This document shows, in pieces, positions 1 through 8,848 of a stretch of 64,000 nt of DNA. The stretch lies in assembly GCA_963752505.1 (NCBI GenBank), contig CAVVYM010000007.1, forward strand, positions 24,171-88,170. The letters run 5' to 3'. The translations under genes and the position numbers were made by a program. The DNA comes from JACJWR01 sp963752505 (lineage in GTDB: Bacteria; Actinomycetota; Actinomycetes; S36-B12; UBA10799). The stretch's first letter is position 1, and each line of letters begins with the position of its first letter. The notes below the pieces were generated by a model that did not search any database, had not been told where the DNA came from, and saw only the letters and a list, made by a program, of their open reading frames with translations.

Positions 1-236
1 ACACCGGCAGCCGTGGGGATCCGCACTCCGTCGACGTGGATCACGGCCACGTCGGGATCCACCCGCATGCCCTGCCCACGCACCCGCTCGCCATCCACCG
101 TGACGCGACCGGATTCGATCAGGATCTCGGCGTACCTACGGGAACCAACTCCGGCAGCGGCCAGCACCTTCTGCAGCCGGATGCCGGTCGCTCCAGCCTG
201 GTCGGGGCCAGGGCGCCGCGCATCACTCGGTGCCAT
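1..236 (-). CDS. rluB: 23S rRNA pseudouridine synthase, RluB/RsuA family (N-terminal part)
   Basis: Only the first 78 or so residues lie in the window; the gene runs off the left edge. The ATG at 236 gives a short polar leader, then an S4 RNA-binding domain (IRLQKVLAAAGVGSRR, then SGRVTVDGERV), as found at the start of RsuA/RluB-type enzymes that isomerise uridine in rRNA. The catalytic domain is outside the window, so RluB is chosen over RsuA from the position directly after scpA-scpB, which is typical of Actinobacteria. The start overlaps the end of scpB by 14 bp, implying one operon. Confidence 0.85.
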   Translation of the reverse strand, partial: MAPSDARRPGPDQAGATGIRLQKVLAAAGVGSRRYAEILIESGRVTVDGERVRGQGMRVDPDVAVIHVDGVRIPTAAG

Positions 237-834
237 CGATGATCTCCTCCAATTCCTCCCCGATTGGCACGTGTCGCGCCAGCGGGGGCAGATCGGCGAG
301 GCTCTCCAGCCCCAGCCGCTCGAGGAAGTAGTCAGTTGTTCCGTACAGCGCGGCGCCGGTCTCGGCCTCGGTGTCGACCTGGATCACCAGCCCCCTGGTC
401 AGCAGGGTGCGCACCACCCCGTCGACGTTGACCCCCCGCACGGCGCTGATGCGCGAGCGCGAGACAGGTTGGCGGTAGGCAACCACGGCGAGGGTCTCGA
501 GGGCGGCTTGGGACAGTCGGGCGCTTTGGCCTTCGATGACGTACCTGGTGACCACCACCTGCGCGTCGGCGCTGGTGTAGTAGCGCCAACCCGCAGACGT
601 CTGGCGCAGTTCGAAACCTCGGCCACCGCGCCGGTAGTCCTCGGCCAGTGACTGCAAGGTGGATTCGACCTGGCTCACCGGACGTCCGATGGTGCTGGCC
701 AGCGTTTCCGCAGGCATCGGCTCATCGGCGATGATGAGCAACGCCTCGATGGCCGCCGCCAAACTGGGGGCACCCAGCTCGGGCGGCTCCTCGACGACGG
801 GATCCGATAGGTCGATCATCTCTGGGTCGCTCAT
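223..834 (-). CDS. scpB: Segregation and condensation protein B
   Basis: The 203-residue product is a ScpB: an acidic N-terminal leader followed by two winged-helix domains (SLAAAIEALLIIADEP at about residues 23-38, then the conserved ALETLAVVAYRQPVSRSRI and the RGV motif). ScpB dimerises and binds ScpA to form the kleisin part of the SMC condensin that compacts and segregates the chromosome. The ATG overlaps the scpA stop codon in an ATGA junction (831-834), so the two are translationally coupled, which suits subunits of one complex. Length and order are as expected. Confidence 0.95.
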   Translation of the reverse strand: MSDPEMIDLSDPVVEEPPELGAPSLAAAIEALLIIADEPMPAETLASTIGRPVSQVESTLQSLAEDYRRGGRGFELRQTSAGWRYYTSADAQVVVTRYVIEGQSARLSQAALETLAVVAYRQPVSRSRISAVRGVNVDGVVRTLLTRGLVIQVDTEAETGAALYGTTDYFLERLGLESLADLPPLARHVPIGEELEEIIDGTE

Positions 835-1658
835 GTAGCCCCGTCCTGCTCGTCGAACTCCGACACGTCGATCTCATCACTGGCTGCGCCAGTCCAGCGG
901 ATGTTCAATTCCGCCAAGCCGGCCGCCTGGTCGAAACCGACCACGCCTTCACGATAGAGCTCCAGCAGCGCGAGGAAGCGGGCGATCACCACGTGGATGG
1001 ACTCTGCCCCGGCCACCAAGGATCGAAAAGTGGCGCTGCGCTTGGACCTCAGTTGAGCCATAAGCAGCACCGCCTGCTCCCGCACGCTCACCGGTGCGAC
1101 GTGCACGTGTCCGGTGTCCACCTGCGGCAGGGGGCGTGGTGCGAGCACCTCAGCCGCGAACTCGGCGAACGCCTCCGACCCGAGCCCGAACACCACATCC
1201 GGCAGAAGCACGGCCAACTCAGGATCGAGGCCCACGGTGCGCGGCAGGCGCCGAGGTGCATCGGCCAGCAGCACCTCGAACTCCGCGGCCACCGCCTTGA
1301 ACGCCCGGTATTGCAGGAGCCGCGCGAACAGCAGATCGCGCGCCTCCAACAGCTCCAGGTCCTCTTCGTCGGACACTTCGCCGTCGGGCAGCAACCGGGC
1401 TGCCTTGAGGTCGAGCAGGGTTGCGGCGATCAGGACGAACTCAGTCGTCTCGTCAAGATCCCAGCCCGGGCCCTGCGCACGGATGTGGGCGATGTATTCG
1501 TCCGTCACCTGATGCAGGGCCAGTTCGGTCACGTCCAACTTGTGTTTGGCGATTAGCGACAGCAGCAGGTCGAAGGGGCCGTTGAAGGCGTCCAGACTGA
1601 CGGCAAACCCGTCCGTCGGGCCCTCCTGGGGGGTCGCCGTCGGCGCCTCGTTCACCAT
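831..1658 (-). CDS. scpA: Segregation and condensation protein A (kleisin)
   Basis: This 275-residue kleisin bridges SMC heads and binds ScpB. The family signature FNGPFDLLLSLIAKHKLDV is at about residues 25-43, followed by the acidic middle region and a C-terminal winged helix (FRSLVAGAES...VIARFLALLELYREG). It starts at ATG 1658, five bases after the xerD stop codon, and ends in an ATGA overlap with scpB. Many actinobacteria have a parA-like ATPase gene between xerD and scpA; here it is absent and the two genes are almost contiguous. Confidence 0.95.
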   Translation of the reverse strand: MVNEAPTATPQEGPTDGFAVSLDAFNGPFDLLLSLIAKHKLDVTELALHQVTDEYIAHIRAQGPGWDLDETTEFVLIAATLLDLKAARLLPDGEVSDEEDLELLEARDLLFARLLQYRAFKAVAAEFEVLLADAPRRLPRTVGLDPELAVLLPDVVFGLGSEAFAEFAAEVLAPRPLPQVDTGHVHVAPVSVREQAVLLMAQLRSKRSATFRSLVAGAESIHVVIARFLALLELYREGVVGFDQAAGLAELNIRWTGAASDEIDVSEFDEQDGAT

Positions 1659-1663
1659 TCGGC

Positions 1664-2623
1664 TCAGCCTAGACCGCTCGCCCGAGCGCGCGGGTGCGAC
1701 GTGCGGTATTCCGCGATCATCCGCTGCGGGGTGACGAGGGTGTAGATCTGCGTCGTCGTCACCGACGCATGCCCGAGAAGCTCCTGGACCACGCGCACGT
1801 CGGCGCCGCCATCGAGCAGGTGGGTGGCGAACGAGTGACGCAACGTGTGCGGGGATATCTGGCCGTCGAGGTCGGCTCGCGCGGCCGCGCGATGCAGCAG
1901 TTGATAGGCGTTCTGCCTCGTCAGCCTGCCGCCTCGGGCGTTCAGAAACAGCGCGGGGCTGAAGGCGCCGCGAACCGCCAACTGCGCCCGGCTGCGCACC
2001 AAGTAAGCCTCGGTCGCCTCCTGCGCTACCCGGCCGTACGGGACCAGGCGTTCCTTGCCACCCTTACCGCGCAGGACGAGGACGCCCAGGCCGGCGTCGG
2101 ACTCATCCACGGTCCAGTCGTCGACGTCGAGGTCGGTCAGTTCGGAGATTCGCGCACCCGTGGCGTAGAGCAACTCCAGCAGCGCCGCGTCGCGCAAGGC
2201 GAGCAGTTCGTCGGATCCGGCACGGGCTGCGGACAGCAGTGCCGCCACCTGCTCATAGCTGATGGCTTTGGGCAGGCGTCGGGGCAGCACGGGGGCAGGA
2301 ACATCGCGACTGGGATCGTCGAGGAGCGCGCCTTCGGTCACCTCGAAGGCGAACATCGCCCGCACGGCGGCGAGCGCTCGGGCCGTCGATGACGCCGCCA
2401 ACGGCCGGTGGTCGGCGTCGCCGGAGGCCAAGTGCACGAGGAAGTCCTCCACGTCTGCGCGGACCACTGCCGCGGGCCGGTCGCGTCCCCGAGAGCGGAC
2501 GAAGTCGGCGAAGCGGTTGAGATCGCGCCGGTAGCCGGCGACGGTGTGCCGGCTCAGACCTCGTTCGGCTGTGATGTGGGCGCAGTAGCGATCCACCGCG
2601 TTGTCGAATGCGTCGCGGGGCAC
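1664..2623 (-). CDS. xerD: Site-specific tyrosine recombinase XerD
   Basis: A 319-residue tyrosine recombinase that, with XerC, resolves chromosome dimers at dif. The N-terminal SAM-like DNA-binding domain (residues 8-100) precedes the catalytic domain. All active-site residues can be read: Arg158 (ATGARISEL), Lys187 (RGKGGKER), His259 and Arg262 (HTLRHSFATHLL), His285 (LLGHAS) and Tyr294 (TTQIYTLV). The start is GTG at 2623, 14 bases after the ald stop. Its place beside scpAB, and the lack of any phage genes nearby, favour housekeeping XerD over a mobile-element integrase. Confidence 0.93.
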   Translation of the reverse strand: MPRDAFDNAVDRYCAHITAERGLSRHTVAGYRRDLNRFADFVRSRGRDRPAAVVRADVEDFLVHLASGDADHRPLAASSTARALAAVRAMFAFEVTEGALLDDPSRDVPAPVLPRRLPKAISYEQVAALLSAARAGSDELLALRDAALLELLYATGARISELTDLDVDDWTVDESDAGLGVLVLRGKGGKERLVPYGRVAQEATEAYLVRSRAQLAVRGAFSPALFLNARGGRLTRQNAYQLLHRAAARADLDGQISPHTLRHSFATHLLDGGADVRVVQELLGHASVTTTQIYTLVTPQRMIAEYRTSHPRARASGLG

Positions 2624-2637
2624 TGCTCAACCGACCG

Positions 2638-3753
2638 TCACGCCAGCACCTCCGCCAAGGGCGTGTGCGGCAAGTCGAAGGCCTCCGCAACGGCCCCGTA
2701 CACGATCTCTGATCGGTGAACGTTGAGCCCAAGCGCAAGGGCGTGATCATTGCGGCAGGCTTGCAGCCAACCGCGGTCGGCCAACTCCACGGCATAGGGC
2801 AGCGTCACGTTGGTGAGGGCCCAGGTGCTCGTGTGCGGCACCGCCCCGGGCATGTTCGCGACGCAGTAGAACACCGAGTCATGCACCCGGTACGTGGGGT
2901 CGGCGTGGGTGGTGGGGCGCGAGTCCTCGAAGCAGCCTCCTTGATCGATGGAGATATCCACCAGTACCGACCCCGGCTTCATGCGCGAGACGAGGTCGTT
3001 ACTCACCAGCGTGGGCGCCTTCGACCCTGGCACCAGCACGGCACCAATCACCAGATCGGCATCCAACACGCAACGCTCGACTTCGTAGGCGTTGCTCGTC
3101 ACCGTTTGCATGTGGCCCTGGTAGATGGCGTCGACGTACCGCAATTTGGCCACGTTGCGGTCCAGGACGAGCACCTCCGATTGCATACCCAGGGCGATGG
3201 CGGCGGCGTTCATGCCGGAGACTCCGGCGCCGAGCACGACCACCTTCGCCGCGTGCACCCCGGACACCCCGCCCATGAGCACCCCACGTCCGCCGTGGGT
3301 GCGCATCAACGCGTGCGAGCCGACCTGCGGCGCCAACCGGCCCGCCACCTCCGACATCGGCGCCAGCAGCGGCAGGCTGCCATCGGGCAACTCAACTGTC
3401 TCGTAGGCGATGGCGGTTATCCCGCTGTCCACCAGGGCATCGGTGCACGCCCGCGATGCGGCCAGATGCAGGTAAGTGAACAGCACCTGCCCGGCACGCA
3501 TCCGGTGGTATTCGCTCGCGACTGGTTCCTTGACTTTGAGGATCAGATCCCCGCGCTCCCACACCTCGTCTGCGGTGTCACACATGGTCGCCCCGGCGGC
3601 GATGAACTCGTCGTCTGGAATTGCCGACCCCACCCCCGCGGTCCGTTCGATCACGACGTCGTGGCCGTGCTTGCGCAGTTCCCAGACACCGGCCGGCGTG
3701 ATGGCAACGCGGTATTCGTTGTCTTTGACTTCCCGCGGTACGCCAACCCTCAT
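2638..3753 (-). CDS. ald: Alanine dehydrogenase
   Basis: The 371-residue protein has the full length of NAD-dependent L-alanine dehydrogenase, which interconverts alanine with pyruvate and ammonia in the cytosol. It begins MRVGVPREVKDNEYRVAITPAG, has the substrate-site LHLAA histidine near residue 96, the Rossmann motif VVVLGAGVSGMNAA near residue 171, and the conserved SIDQGGCFEDSRPTTH segment. ATG 3753 is preceded by a good ribosome-binding site (GGAGGTCGAAC). Ald lies in a similar position near pyrG and xerD in other actinobacteria. No operator is evident in the 60 bases upstream. Confidence 0.95.
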   Translation of the reverse strand: MRVGVPREVKDNEYRVAITPAGVWELRKHGHDVVIERTAGVGSAIPDDEFIAAGATMCDTADEVWERGDLILKVKEPVASEYHRMRAGQVLFTYLHLAASRACTDALVDSGITAIAYETVELPDGSLPLLAPMSEVAGRLAPQVGSHALMRTHGGRGVLMGGVSGVHAAKVVVLGAGVSGMNAAAIALGMQSEVLVLDRNVAKLRYVDAIYQGHMQTVTSNAYEVERCVLDADLVIGAVLVPGSKAPTLVSNDLVSRMKPGSVLVDISIDQGGCFEDSRPTTHADPTYRVHDSVFYCVANMPGAVPHTSTWALTNVTLPYAVELADRGWLQACRNDHALALGLNVHRSEIVYGAVAEAFDLPHTPLAEVLA

Positions 3754-3813
3754 GTTCGACCTCCGAGGCCCCTGCTTGCGGCGGCGTTCACCACCCGGAG
3801 ACCACGGTAATGG

Positions 3814-4485
3814 CTAGGTCGGTTCGACGCGTCCCGTTCGGCCGGTGGCGACGACGCGCTCGCGGATCGGCCACGGGCTGTCGGTCGGTCGCAGCGTGTC
3901 CCAGCCCGTTGCGCGGCTCGCCCAGGCCGCCAGGACTCCCACGACGGTCGTCGGATTCTGCAGGGTTCCCGCGAGTACGAGGTCGCGGGCCTCGTCGAGC
4001 GGCACCCACGCGCGTGGCAGATCGACCTCTTCGGCCTCACCGGTCGCAGGACGACCGCCGTCGAGCGGGCGGAGCCCGCGGGCCAGAAAGCACCTGAAGC
4101 ACTCCGAGGAGCCGCCGGGCGAGTTCGCGAAGTCCACGAGGAGATGCCATTCATCAGCGGCGAATCCGGCCTCCTCGCCCAGTTCGCGCTGCGCCGCGAG
4201 CAGCGGATCCTCGTTCGGCTTGTCGAGCAGCCCGGCGGGCGGTTCGAACAGGAAGCGCCCCACCGGGTGCCGGTACTGCCGGACCAGGAGCACGCGATCC
4301 TCCTCGTCGAGGGCGACGACACCCACCGCGCCGGGGTGCACCACCAGGTCGCGGACGACTCGTTGCCCGGCGAACTCCAACTCGTCGCTGCGCACATCCC
4401 AGATGCCCCCGCGGAATCGGGGCGTCGTGGCGAGGATCTCCACCTCGGCATCGGCATCGGCGATGGGCCCCTGCCACTCGCTCAC
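3814..4485 (-). CDS. Nudix hydrolase, ADP-ribose pyrophosphatase type
   Basis: A 223-residue Nudix hydrolase that probably cleaves ADP-ribose to AMP and ribose 5-phosphate. The Nudix box reads GLLDKPNEDPLLAAQRELGEEAGF, starting near residue 86 and quoted here only as the family signature in two parts: GLLDKPNE and REL-GEEAGF. The first spacer has one more residue than the textbook GX5E form, as I recall for actinobacterial ADP-ribose pyrophosphatases. The GTG start overlaps the pyrG stop in a GTGA junction (4482-4485). The same pair is adjacent in mycobacteria. Substrate is inferred from family resemblance. Confidence 0.85.
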   Translation of the reverse strand: MSEWQGPIADADAEVEILATTPRFRGGIWDVRSDELEFAGQRVVRDLVVHPGAVGVVALDEEDRVLLVRQYRHPVGRFLFEPPAGLLDKPNEDPLLAAQRELGEEAGFAADEWHLLVDFANSPGGSSECFRCFLARGLRPLDGGRPATGEAEEVDLPRAWVPLDEARDLVLAGTLQNPTTVVGVLAAWASRATGWDTLRPTDSPWPIRERVVATGRTGRVEPT

Positions 4486-6152
4486 GCTTGAGCCTCCACC
4501 GCGCCGGAACGCACCAACGCCGCGCGCACCAAACTGGTGAAAAGCGGGTGGGCCGCGGTCGGCCGGGAACGGAACTCCGGGTGGGCCTGAGTTGCGACGT
4601 AGAACGGATGCGTGTCCGGTGGCAGTTCGACGAACTCAACCAGCGACCCGTCGGGGGAGGTACCTGAGATCACCAATCCGGCAGCCGTCAACTCGTCGCG
4701 AACGGCGTTGTTGACCTCGAAGCGGTGCCGATGTCGTTCGTCCACATCAGCGGTTCCGTACACCCCTTTGACGATGCTTCCCTCAGCCAGGTGGGCCGGG
4801 TAGGACCCGAGCCGCATGGTGCCGCCCATGTCACGATCCCCCGCCACCACGTCCTGCTGGTCGGCCATGGTTGCGATCACCGGGTGTGCGGTCTCGGCGT
4901 CGAATTCGGTGGAGTTGGCGTCGGACCACCCCAGCACATCTCGCGCGTACTCAATCACCATGCACTGCAGCCCCAGGCAGAGCCCGAGGGTGGGGATGCC
5001 GTTCTCGCGGGCGTAGCGCAGGGCGCCCACCTTGCCATCGATCCCGCGGATTCCGAATCCCCCCGGGACGCAGATGGCGTCGACGTCGGCGAGCGCCTTC
5101 GCCGCCCCGGACGGCGTGGTGCAATCGTCGCTGGGCACCCAACGCAATTCGACGTGGCAGTCGTTGGCAAAACCGCCGGCCCGCAGTGCCTCGGTGACCG
5201 AGAGGTAGGCGTCGGGCAGGTCGATGTACTTGCCCACGAGCGCGAGCGTGATGCTGTGCGCCGGGCTGTGCACGCGTCGCAGCAGGTCGTCCCACTCGTC
5301 CCATTTGACGTCGCGGAACGGCAAGTTCAACCGGCGGATGACGAAGGCGTCGAGTCCCTCATCGTGGAGCACCTTGGGGATGTCGTAGATGCTCGCTGCG
5401 TCCGGGGCCGCCACGACCCCGTCAAGGTCCACGTCGCAGGCCCGGGAGATCTTTCGTTTGATGTCCTCGGGCACATCGCGGTTGCAGCGCAGCACGATCG
5501 CGTCGGGCTGCACACCGATGGAACGCAGCGCTGCGACCGAGTGCTGGGTCGGCTTGGTCTTGAGCTCCCCGGAGGGGCCGATGTAGGGCAGTAGGGAAAC
5601 GTGCAGGTAGAAAACGTTCTCTCGGCCCAGGTCCTGCCGCAACTGGCGCACGGCTTCCAGAAACGGCTGCGATTCGATGTCGCCGACGGTGCCGCCGACC
5701 TCGGTGATGACCACGTCGACCTCGTCCACGTCCAGCGACGTCATGCGCAACTTGATCTCGTCGGTGATGTGCGGGATCACCTGCACGGTGTCCCCCAGGT
5801 AGTCGCCGCGCCGTTCCTTGGCGATCACCGACGAGTACACCTGCCCGGTGGTGACGTTGGCCGACTGCCCCAGATCCGTGTTGAGGAAGCGTTCGTAGTG
5901 GCCGATGTCCAGATCGGTTTCAGCCCCGTCGTCGGTGACGAAGACTTCCCCGTGCTGGAAGGGATTCATGGTTCCCGGGTCGACGTTGAGGTAGGGATCC
6001 AGCTTCTGCATCGTGACGCGCAGACCTCGGGCGCTGAGCAACTGTCCGAGGCTTGAGGCGGTAAGACCCTTGCCGAGCGAGGATGCGACCCCGCCGGTGA
6101 CGACGATGTGGCGGGTTGACTTCGGGGCGGTTCGGAGCAGGTTTCGGCGCAC
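4482..6152 (-). CDS. pyrG: CTP synthase
   Basis: A full-length, 556-residue CTP synthase, converting UTP, glutamine and ATP to CTP. The N-terminal synthetase domain starts with the P-loop-like HIVVTGGVASSLGKG (residues 15-29), and the C-terminal class I glutamine amidotransferase domain carries the nucleophile elbow LCLGLQCM near residue 392 and the PEF catalytic triad element (AHPEF). The start is taken at GTG 6152; eight bases upstream is TACGGT, a plausible -10 box, suggesting a leaderless mRNA. It overlaps the downstream Nudix gene by 4 bp. Confidence 0.96.
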   Translation of the reverse strand: MRRNLLRTAPKSTRHIVVTGGVASSLGKGLTASSLGQLLSARGLRVTMQKLDPYLNVDPGTMNPFQHGEVFVTDDGAETDLDIGHYERFLNTDLGQSANVTTGQVYSSVIAKERRGDYLGDTVQVIPHITDEIKLRMTSLDVDEVDVVITEVGGTVGDIESQPFLEAVRQLRQDLGRENVFYLHVSLLPYIGPSGELKTKPTQHSVAALRSIGVQPDAIVLRCNRDVPEDIKRKISRACDVDLDGVVAAPDAASIYDIPKVLHDEGLDAFVIRRLNLPFRDVKWDEWDDLLRRVHSPAHSITLALVGKYIDLPDAYLSVTEALRAGGFANDCHVELRWVPSDDCTTPSGAAKALADVDAICVPGGFGIRGIDGKVGALRYARENGIPTLGLCLGLQCMVIEYARDVLGWSDANSTEFDAETAHPVIATMADQQDVVAGDRDMGGTMRLGSYPAHLAEGSIVKGVYGTADVDERHRHRFEVNNAVRDELTAAGLVISGTSPDGSLVEFVELPPDTHPFYVATQAHPEFRSRPTAAHPLFTSLVRAALVRSGAVEAQA

Positions 6153-6160
6153 GGATAATC

Positions 6161-6166
6161 ACCGTA
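6161..6166 (-). promoter_or_regulatory. Putative -10 box of pyrG (leaderless)
   Basis: On the minus strand the hexamer TACGGT (TANNNT class) sits 8 nt before the GTG start of pyrG. This spacing would place the transcription start at or next to the start codon, and no Shine-Dalgarno sequence is visible. The call is an inference from spacing and from similar arrangements elsewhere in the window. Confidence 0.4.
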
Positions 6167-6230
6167 ACAGTCCGGCGGCGGCGGGCACAGCACCTGGCTT
6201 GGTCTGTTGGGTCGTTGCGGCCAAATGGAT

Positions 6231-7955
6231 TCAGTCGTGTTCGGAGCGACCCATCTCGAGGAGTTCGTCGGCGTGCGCCAGCGCGTGGTCTGAGTCCTCC
6301 TGACCGGCGAGCATGCGGGCCAATTCCCGGCGCCGTTCGTCGCCGTCGACCGCCGTCACGTTGGAGGCTGTGATCGTGCCCTGGGAACCCTTCTCGACCA
6401 CGAGGTGGGTGTCGGCGAAGGCCGCGACCTGCGGCAGGTGGGTGACCACCACCACCTGCGTGTGCCGGGCCAGTCGCGCCAACCGGCGTCCGACCTCCAC
6501 CGCGGCCTTCCCGCCAACGCCTGCGTCGACCTCGTCGAACACCATGGTCGGGGTCGAGTCGACGCCTGCCAGGGCGACTTCCAGGGCCAGCATCACGCGT
6601 GACAACTCCCCGCCCGACGCACCCTGCCCCAGCGGCGCCGGTGTCGCGCCGCGGTGCGGCGTCAGCAGGAAGGCCACCTGGTCGATGCCCTCCGGCGTGA
6701 ACGCGACTCTGCGCTCGCCCACCTGCAACCCTCGTTCGTCGTCGGTTTGGGTCACCTCGATGTTCACTGTCGCGTCGGGCATCGCCAGTGCCTGCAGCTC
6801 ACGCGTCACCCGGGCGCCCAACTCGGCGGCTGCCTGTGTGCGCAGTTTCGACAGCATGGCAGCCTGTTCCGCCAACGAGGACACCAGCCGGTCGGTGAGC
6901 GCCTCCAACTCCTGGATCCGTTCGTCGTCCAGGTCGATTTCGGCCAGGCGGGCAGCGGCTCGATCCGCCCACGCCAAAGCATCGTCCACGGTGGGGCCGT
7001 AGCCCCGCGTGAGCTTGGCCAGTTCCGCGCGGCGCTGCTGAACCCAGCCGAGCCGACCGGGGTCGCCGTCCAACCGAGCCAAGTAGCCGGCCAGGTCTGC
7101 CGCGACATCGGTCAGCAGGCTCGAAACGTCCTGCAACCGGGTGGCAAGGGATGTCAGCTGCGAATCGTCGACCTCGACCGACGCCATGGCGCGCACCGCA
7201 TCACCAACTCGGGTGAGCGCATCGGCATCGCCGCCATCGTCGTCGGACAGCGCGAGGTGGGCGCGCTGACAGGCGGCCACGACATCGGCCACATTGGCCA
7301 GCCGGTTCTCCTCCTGGCGCAGGGTCACGTCCTCCCCCGGCTGGGGATCAACTGCGGAGATCGCGTCCAGGCCGGTGCGCAGTTCGTGTGCTTCGTCGCG
7401 CCGTTGTCGTGCGTTGTCCACCCGCTCGCTCAAGGCTGCGAGGGCGTCGGTGAACTCGGTGAAAGTGGCCCGGTAGTCACGGTGGGCGCGCGCGAGTTTC
7501 GCCCCCGCGAACGCATCAAGCAGTGCGCGCTGACGGGCGGGCTGCCGCAGCCGAATCTGGTCGGATTGGCCGTGGATGGCGACCAACCCGGCGCTGATCT
7601 CGCTGAGTTTCGAAGCCGGAACGCTGGCGCCGCCGGCGAACGCCTTGGCACGCCCGGCGGCCGGGAGGACCCGCGCGACGAGCAACTGACCGTCGTCAAG
7701 TTCACCGCCGACATCGGCCAGGAGCGCACGCGTCGTGGTGTCGCCATCGTTGATCACAACGCAACCCTCGACTCGCGCGAGGTCTCCGCGCACAAGGCCA
7801 CTGGGCGGACGTTCACCCATGAGCATTCCCAGTGCGGTGAGCACCATGGTCTTGCCCGCTCCGGTCTCGCCGGTCACCACCGTGAAGCGCGGGCCGAGCC
7901 GCACCTGTGCCGACTGGATCACACCCAACCCCGCGATCGAGAGTTCGCTGATCAC
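6231..7955 (-). CDS. recN: DNA repair protein RecN
   Basis: A 574-residue SMC-like ATPase for double-strand break repair. Walker A is GETGAGKT near residue 29, a long coiled-coil middle follows, then the ABC signature GASGGELSR and Walker B MVFDEVDAGVGG near residue 480. The open frame extends further upstream, but the family N terminus (ISELSIAGLGVI) and a GTGA overlap with the nadK stop (7952-7955) point to GTG 7955. The order tlyA-nadK-recN is standard in Actinobacteria. Confidence 0.94.
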   Translation of the reverse strand: MISELSIAGLGVIQSAQVRLGPRFTVVTGETGAGKTMVLTALGMLMGERPPSGLVRGDLARVEGCVVINDGDTTTRALLADVGGELDDGQLLVARVLPAAGRAKAFAGGASVPASKLSEISAGLVAIHGQSDQIRLRQPARQRALLDAFAGAKLARAHRDYRATFTEFTDALAALSERVDNARQRRDEAHELRTGLDAISAVDPQPGEDVTLRQEENRLANVADVVAACQRAHLALSDDDGGDADALTRVGDAVRAMASVEVDDSQLTSLATRLQDVSSLLTDVAADLAGYLARLDGDPGRLGWVQQRRAELAKLTRGYGPTVDDALAWADRAAARLAEIDLDDERIQELEALTDRLVSSLAEQAAMLSKLRTQAAAELGARVTRELQALAMPDATVNIEVTQTDDERGLQVGERRVAFTPEGIDQVAFLLTPHRGATPAPLGQGASGGELSRVMLALEVALAGVDSTPTMVFDEVDAGVGGKAAVEVGRRLARLARHTQVVVVTHLPQVAAFADTHLVVEKGSQGTITASNVTAVDGDERRRELARMLAGQEDSDHALAHADELLEMGRSEHD

Positions 7956-8848
7956 GCTCGGCCCTCGTCGAGGTTCCTCCAGCCCTGAACGGGCAGATGG
8001 AACTTGTTCACCAATCGAGCCGTGAACGCCGGGGAGTGCAGCCGGGCCAGCGGCACCGGTTGCGGACTGCGGCGCACACGCAGCATGTCGCCCTCGGCGA
8101 GGTTCAGGCGGCGTCGCCCATCGCACCAAACGACGGCACTCTGGGCCCGCCGGGCAGTCAGCAGCACCTCGATTTCGCAGGTGGGCGCGAGCACCAGCGG
8201 CCGCGAGAAGAGCGCGTGGGCGCTGAGCGGCACCACCAGCAGAGCCTCAACGTCCGGCCACACCACCGGACCCCCCGCTGACCACGCGTAGGCCGTACTC
8301 CCGGTGGGAGTCGCAAGCACGAGACCGTCCGCTCCCCACCGCGACAGCGGATGCCCGTCGATGGACACCAGAATTTCCACCATGCGGGTGTCGGGGCCCT
8401 TCTCCAGGCTTGCTTCGTTCAGCGCCCAGGACGAAGCGACGAGCCCACCCGGCGACCACACTTCAACGTCGATGGCGAGGCGCTCCTCCACCCGGTAGTT
8501 GCGTGTGACCACCGCCGCTGCAACTTCGGAGAGCTCATTCTGCTCGGCCTCGGCGAGGAATCCCACGTGCCCCAGATTCAGCCCGAGCAGCGGCACTCCA
8601 CTGCCGCGAGCAAGTTCCGCCCCCCACAGGATGGTGCCGTCTCCGCCCAGCACCACGACGAGTTCGGCACCGGCGAACAGGTCGGCGTCCGAACGGACCT
8701 CAATGTCGGTTCCGGCGATGATCCCGGCCTGGTCACGCGCCACGACCGGAGTGATGCCAGCCTCCGTGAGCAGCTCAGCGAACTGTGCGGCCAACGCGGC
8801 AGCGTCAGGGCGCGTCGAATGTACCGCCAGCACTACGCTTCGATTCAC
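7952..8848 (-). CDS. nadK: NAD kinase
   Basis: A 298-residue NAD kinase that phosphorylates NAD to NADP with ATP or polyphosphate. The diagnostic GGDGT motif is present (VVVLGGDGTILWGAEL, near residue 78), followed by LGLNLGHVGFLAE and the substrate loop TPTGSTAYAWSAGGP. The frame is open upstream, but the start is set at GTG 8848 because it gives the family N terminus (NRSVVLAVHSTRPD) and forms a GTGA overlap with the tlyA stop. It overlaps recN in the same way downstream. Confidence 0.94.
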   Translation of the reverse strand: MNRSVVLAVHSTRPDAAALAAQFAELLTEAGITPVVARDQAGIIAGTDIEVRSDADLFAGAELVVVLGGDGTILWGAELARGSGVPLLGLNLGHVGFLAEAEQNELSEVAAAVVTRNYRVEERLAIDVEVWSPGGLVASSWALNEASLEKGPDTRMVEILVSIDGHPLSRWGADGLVLATPTGSTAYAWSAGGPVVWPDVEALLVVPLSAHALFSRPLVLAPTCEIEVLLTARRAQSAVVWCDGRRRLNLAEGDMLRVRRSPQPVPLARLHSPAFTARLVNKFHLPVQGWRNLDEGRA